A stretch of 26,432 bases of DNA from PR03 sp964353555 (GTDB taxonomy: Bacteria; Myxococcota_A; UBA9160; PR03): contig CAYGWM010000056.1 in assembly GCA_964353555.1 (NCBI GenBank), forward strand, positions 1 through 26,432. Direction: 5' to 3'. A program made the translations under genes and the position numbers. Shown one piece after another: positions 23,089-26,432 of the stretch (positions are counted from its first letter, which is position 1; each line of letters opens with the position of its first letter). Below the pieces are notes generated by a model. It worked only from the letters and a program-made list of their open reading frames with translations. It was not told where the DNA came from and made no database searches.

Positions 23089-26000
23089 CTAGAGAGCCGA
23101 ACCGCCGACCGAGAACTCGAATGTGATGCTGTCTTCGACCGACAGCTTGTCGAGCGGGAAGCCGACGAACGCCTCGAGCGGCCCGAACGGCGAGAACCAC
23201 AGCACGCCGACGCCGGTGCCGAAGCGCCACTCGGCGACGTCGAACAGGAAGTCGTCCTCGGCGAACGCGTTGCCCATGTCGAAGAACAGGATACCCACGA
23301 GACCCAGCGACTCGGCGATCGGGAAGCGGTACTCGCCAGTCAGCGAGATGAACTGATTGCCGCCGACGACGTCGGTCTCGTCGAGATCGTTGAAGTCATC
23401 GATCTGCTTGTCGGTGAGGCTGTTGCACTTCCCGTTGTTGTTGCCCTGCGTGCTACCGAAAAACTGGGCGCCGCTCGGAAACTGCGTGGCGCCGTCGAGA
23501 CAAACGGACTGCCCGGTGTTGGGATCGTTCGCGCGGCCCACCGGCGAGTAGCGCCCCTGCTTGTCCGCCGTGAACTGGAAGGTCGTATCGTAGAGAACCG
23601 CGCGCCGCGGACCCACCGTGCGGGCCTTGAAGCCTCGCAGCTGGTACGTGCCGAGCCCGCCGAGGAAGTAGCGCTCCGTCAGCGGCAGCGTGAGGTCATC
23701 GTCGATCTTGTTCAGCGTGCAGGTCTCGTCGTTGAGACAGCCGTTCAAGACGCCGCCGCCAACGTCGAAGTCGGCGATGTCGTTGAACGGGAGCGCGTAG
23801 CCGACGCGCCCAGACAGAACGACCGACGAACGATCGCGCAACGGCAGCGGCAGCCACTTCGGAATGCCGTGATACCACGCGCCGCGCGCTTCGAAGCGTG
23901 CGAATTGAGAGAAGCCGCCGAGCCCCGCGCCCTCGAGGTTGAGTCCATACTCGTAGCCGGCGGTCGGCAGCACGCGGTCGTTGCGGTGGTCGGAGCGGAA
24001 CGAGATGCCGGCGAGGCTGGTCGTCGTCGAGTTCTGGAAGAATTCGCGGAAGATCACGCTCGATGCGGTGATGTTCGAGTTCGCGTCGATCTCGCGGTCC
24101 GTGAACGAATATCGAATGAAGCCGCGGTCGTTGTTGGCGTCGTCGAGCGAGCGGCCGACCGACAGATCGAGACCGGTAGTGGTCTCGTCGAAGTCCTCAT
24201 AGCTGAGGTCGGTGCGGTAGGCGCTGGCCGAGAAGCTGTACTCGGAGTCGAAGAGCCGGTGGTTCGTGAAGGTGGCGTAGAAGCGATCGCGTTGGCCGCC
24301 GATGTCCGCCGCCAGCCGCAGGCCGTAGGCGCGGCCGAACAGGTTGTTCTGCGACACGCTGCCCGACAGCACGAACGAGTCGGCCGACGAGTAGCCCGCG
24401 CCGAAGGACAGCGAGCCGGTCGGCTTCTCGACCACTGCGACGTCGAGGTCGATCTGATCGGGCTGATCGGTCTTCTTGGTTTCGAGGCTCACTTCCTCGA
24501 AGAAGCCGAGTCCGTCGAGGCGGCTCTTCGAGTTCCGGATCGCGCGGGCCGAATAGAGTTCGCCTTCGACGAGCTGCACTTCGCGGCGGATCACGCGGTC
24601 GACGGTGCGGGTGTTGCCCGAGACGTCCACGTGGCGCACGAATTCGAGCGGGCCGCGCGCGACGTCGAAGGTGACGTCCACCGACTGGGCCGCCTCGTCG
24701 GTGCGCGTCAGCGGATTGACCTGCGCGTAGGCGAAGCCGCGATCCGCGTAGCGGCGCGTCACGCGTTCGGTGTCCTGGGTCAGGTGCGTGCGGTTGAACC
24801 ACTCGTCCTTCGTGAGTTGGAGTTCCTCGCGAACCTGGTCCTTATCGATGGTGTCGTCGCCCGCGAAATCGAGCTTGCCGACCTTGAAGCGCTCGCCCTC
24901 GGTGATCGGCACCGTGACGATGATGCCGTCGTCGACGGTCTCGACCTTCGGCTCGCCGACGTCGATCCTCAGGTAGCCGGCGTCGCCGTATTTCTTCTCG
25001 ACGCCCTGCAGATCCTGCATGAAGACCGGTTCGGCGTAGGTGCCGGACTTGTCGAGGTACTTGGTCGCGTAGGACCAGAAGCGCCACGGCTTGGTGCGCA
25101 TGCCCTTCTTGAGATCGCCCTGGTCGAAGTGCTCGTTGCCCTCGAAGACGATCTCGCGGAGCTTGAGCTTCTTGCCCTCGGTGACTTCGAAGTTCACCGC
25201 GACGGCGTCGTTCGGCAGCGGCTTGATCTCGTACGCGACCGACGCCTTGTAGTACCCCTCGGCGCGGTACAGCGCCTCGATGCGATCGCGGTTTTCGTAG
25301 AGCAGCGGCAGGTCGAGCGTGGCGCCGGTGGTGAGCGTCAGCTGGTCGCGGATGCGGTCGCCTTCGATGGCGTCGTTGCCGGCGATCGTCACCTGGCGCA
25401 CCACCGGGTTCTCGACGATCACGAAGTCGAGGACGCGACCGCTCGGACTGGGCTCGGAGCGAACCGTCACGTCCTTGAAGAAACCGAGCGCGTAGATCTG
25501 GCGCACGTCTTCGGCGACCTGCACCGAGGAGAAGCGATCGCCCGCCTTGGTGGTGATGCGAGCGCGAATCGCGTCGGCTTCGATGCGGCGGTTGCCGACG
25601 ATGCGGATCTCGGCGATGCGCTCGCCCGCCTTGGTCGGCTCGACGCCGGCGTTCACCAGGCGCTCCGCCGGAACCAGCTGGAACACCACCGTGACGCCGC
25701 CCTGGCCGCGCTCGGTGCCCGCCGTCGCGCTGGCGATGCCGGGAATCCGCTTCAACTGATCGAGGTCCGCCTTCAGCGCGTCGCCGTCGTAGGGGCGTCC
25801 CGGCTGGGTGCGCAGTTCGCCGCGCACGCGCGCCTCGTCGATCTGCGCCGGGCCCTCGAAGCGCACCGTCGCGACCCGACCCGTCACCGCGGTCTCGCCC
25901 GACACGATCTCGAGTACGCGATCGCCGAGTTCACCGACGCGCTCCAGCAGTTCCGGATCGCCGTTGGCGGTGAAGACCATCGTGCGGGTCGGGACGCGCT

Positions 26001-26391
26001 CGCCGGCCGGCGCGACGCGCACGTCGAGACTGTAGGAGCCGGCGAGTTCCGTGACGCTGCCCTGCACCACCCACTCCGCGCCGACCTCGCGCGCGAGTTT
26101 GCGCAGGATCTCGTCGGTGCGCTCGCCAGCCACGTGCGCGATCAGCGCTTCGCGCACCACGACGGTGTCGACCACGTCGACCTTGCCACTGGCCTCGAGA
26201 CGCTTGGTCAGCTCGTCGGCGATCGAGGTCTCGAGGTGCGCGAGCGGCCGCGCGCTGTGCACCTGGAACGGCAGCACGGCCACCAGCACCTTGATCGCGC
26301 CTGGGCCCTGCGCGCGCGCCGGTTCTGCAACGGCACTGAACGCGAGCGCGAGAACGAGCCAAGCGAGTCGGAAATTGGCTTGGGCGCGCAA
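23089..26391 (-). CDS. bamA: Outer membrane assembly factor BamA with an extra N-terminal domain and six POTRA repeats
   Basis: This protein of 1100 residues inserts beta-barrel proteins into the outer membrane. A signal peptide (FRLAWLVLALAFSAVA, cleavage after ARA) is followed at about 33-163 by a domain starting VLVAVLPFQVHS that looks like TolB-N/CsgG-type alpha-beta domains. Six POTRA-like units come next, at about 170-241, 259-329, 330-404, 408-500, 502-580 and 582-656; E. coli BamA has five and is 810 residues. The 16-strand barrel follows, with the loop-6 motif LRGF at 918-921. Four Cys (885, 891, 964, 989) lie in predicted loops. The last residue is Leu, not the usual aromatic. The TTG at 26391 is chosen for its strong ribosome site; GTG 26412 is the longer alternative without one. 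Confidence 0.95.
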   Translation of the reverse strand: MRAQANFRLAWLVLALAFSAVAEPARAQGPGAIKVLVAVLPFQVHSARPLAHLETSIADELTKRLEASGKVDVVDTVVVREALIAHVAGERTDEILRKLAREVGAEWVVQGSVTELAGSYSLDVRVAPAGERVPTRTMVFTANGDPELLERVGELGDRVLEIVSGETAVTGRVATVRFEGPAQIDEARVRGELRTQPGRPYDGDALKADLDQLKRIPGIASATAGTERGQGGVTVVFQLVPAERLVNAGVEPTKAGERIAEIRIVGNRRIEADAIRARITTKAGDRFSSVQVAEDVRQIYALGFFKDVTVRSEPSPSGRVLDFVIVENPVVRQVTIAGNDAIEGDRIRDQLTLTTGATLDLPLLYENRDRIEALYRAEGYYKASVAYEIKPLPNDAVAVNFEVTEGKKLKLREIVFEGNEHFDQGDLKKGMRTKPWRFWSYATKYLDKSGTYAEPVFMQDLQGVEKKYGDAGYLRIDVGEPKVETVDDGIIVTVPITEGERFKVGKLDFAGDDTIDKDQVREELQLTKDEWFNRTHLTQDTERVTRRYADRGFAYAQVNPLTRTDEAAQSVDVTFDVARGPLEFVRHVDVSGNTRTVDRVIRREVQLVEGELYSARAIRNSKSRLDGLGFFEEVSLETKKTDQPDQIDLDVAVVEKPTGSLSFGAGYSSADSFVLSGSVSQNNLFGRAYGLRLAADIGGQRDRFYATFTNHRLFDSEYSFSASAYRTDLSYEDFDETTTGLDLSVGRSLDDANNDRGFIRYSFTDREIDANSNITASSVIFREFFQNSTTTSLAGISFRSDHRNDRVLPTAGYEYGLNLEGAGLGGFSQFARFEARGAWYHGIPKWLPLPLRDRSSVVLSGRVGYALPFNDIADFDVGGGVLNGCLNDETCTLNKIDDDLTLPLTERYFLGGLGTYQLRGFKARTVGPRRAVLYDTTFQFTADKQGRYSPVGRANDPNTGQSVCLDGATQFPSGAQFFGSTQGNNNGKCNSLTDKQIDDFNDLDETDVVGGNQFISLTGEYRFPIAESLGLVGILFFDMGNAFAEDDFLFDVAEWRFGTGVGVLWFSPFGPLEAFVGFPLDKLSVEDSITFEFSVGGSAL

Positions 26392-26396
26392 TCGCT

Positions 26397-26402
26397 TCCT
26401 CC
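26397..26402 (-). promoter_or_regulatory. Ribosome binding site deciding the bamA start
   Basis: GGAGGA on the minus strand lies five bases before the TTG at 26391, which is in frame with bamA. The GTG at 26412 has no such site. The core is a near-perfect anti-16S match, so TTG initiation is favoured. The 20 bases beyond 26412 reach the window edge and show no recognisable gene end. Confidence 0.65.
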
Positions 26403-26432
26403 GGTTCGACACTTCGTCGGTTGAGGTCGGCA

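Noticed and set aside
22957..26424. A very long open frame on the plus strand opposite bamA (over 1100 codons)
   Set aside because: It is an antisense shadow caused by high G+C codon use. The translation has no domain, while the minus strand encodes an unmistakable BamA.

Overview
The window is GC-rich (about two thirds or more G+C by eye), gene-dense DNA from a Gram-negative, LPS-making bacterium. The lineage looks like Myxococcota or another group of the former Deltaproteobacteria. Reasons are LpxI instead of LpxH, a kinase-only heptose enzyme, yicC-remA-gmk next to a bifunctional Rel, and a BamA with an extra N-terminal domain and six POTRA repeats. The lineage is inference; no marker gene was compared.

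Layout. (a) 2-1857, plus strand: the end of an OmpR-type response regulator, a sensor kinase, then a scar where the start of a TolC-family efflux gene is joined to the end of a CzcA/CusA-type RND pump gene. (b) 1818-13289, minus strand, read right to left: two GT9 heptosyltransferases, a GT2 glycosyltransferase, a nucleotide-sugar epimerase, heptose-7-phosphate kinase, yicC, remA, gmk, rel, a GT2 and a GT4. Most neighbours overlap by 1-8 bases. (c) 13362-15310, plus strand: an LptF/LptG permease and a Kdo-kinase-like protein, divergent from (b). (d) 15369-16352, minus strand: an exported glycerophosphodiester phosphodiesterase. (e) 16453-26391, minus strand, read right to left: bamA, skp, lpxA, lpxI, a Gfo/Idh oxidoreductase, lpxB, waaA (kdtA), lpxK.

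Together the genes cover outer-membrane building. BamA and Skp insert and chaperone beta-barrel proteins. LpxA, LpxI, LpxB and LpxK make lipid A, and WaaA adds Kdo. A kinase probably phosphorylates Kdo, and heptose supply plus heptosyl- and glycosyltransferases extend the core. An LptF/G subunit takes part in export. Embedded in the core-sugar run is a housekeeping block (YicC, RemA, Gmk, Rel) that links guanine nucleotides with (p)ppGpp.

No phage, CRISPR array, tRNA, rRNA or complete insertion sequence was seen, and no clearly new multi-gene system. The points most worth a second look are the collapsed metal-efflux locus, the in-frame 45-bp repeat tail on a glycosyltransferase, the enlarged BamA, the cysteine-free insert in the epimerase, and the genes missing from otherwise familiar neighbourhoods (lpxD, fabZ, msbA, rpoZ).
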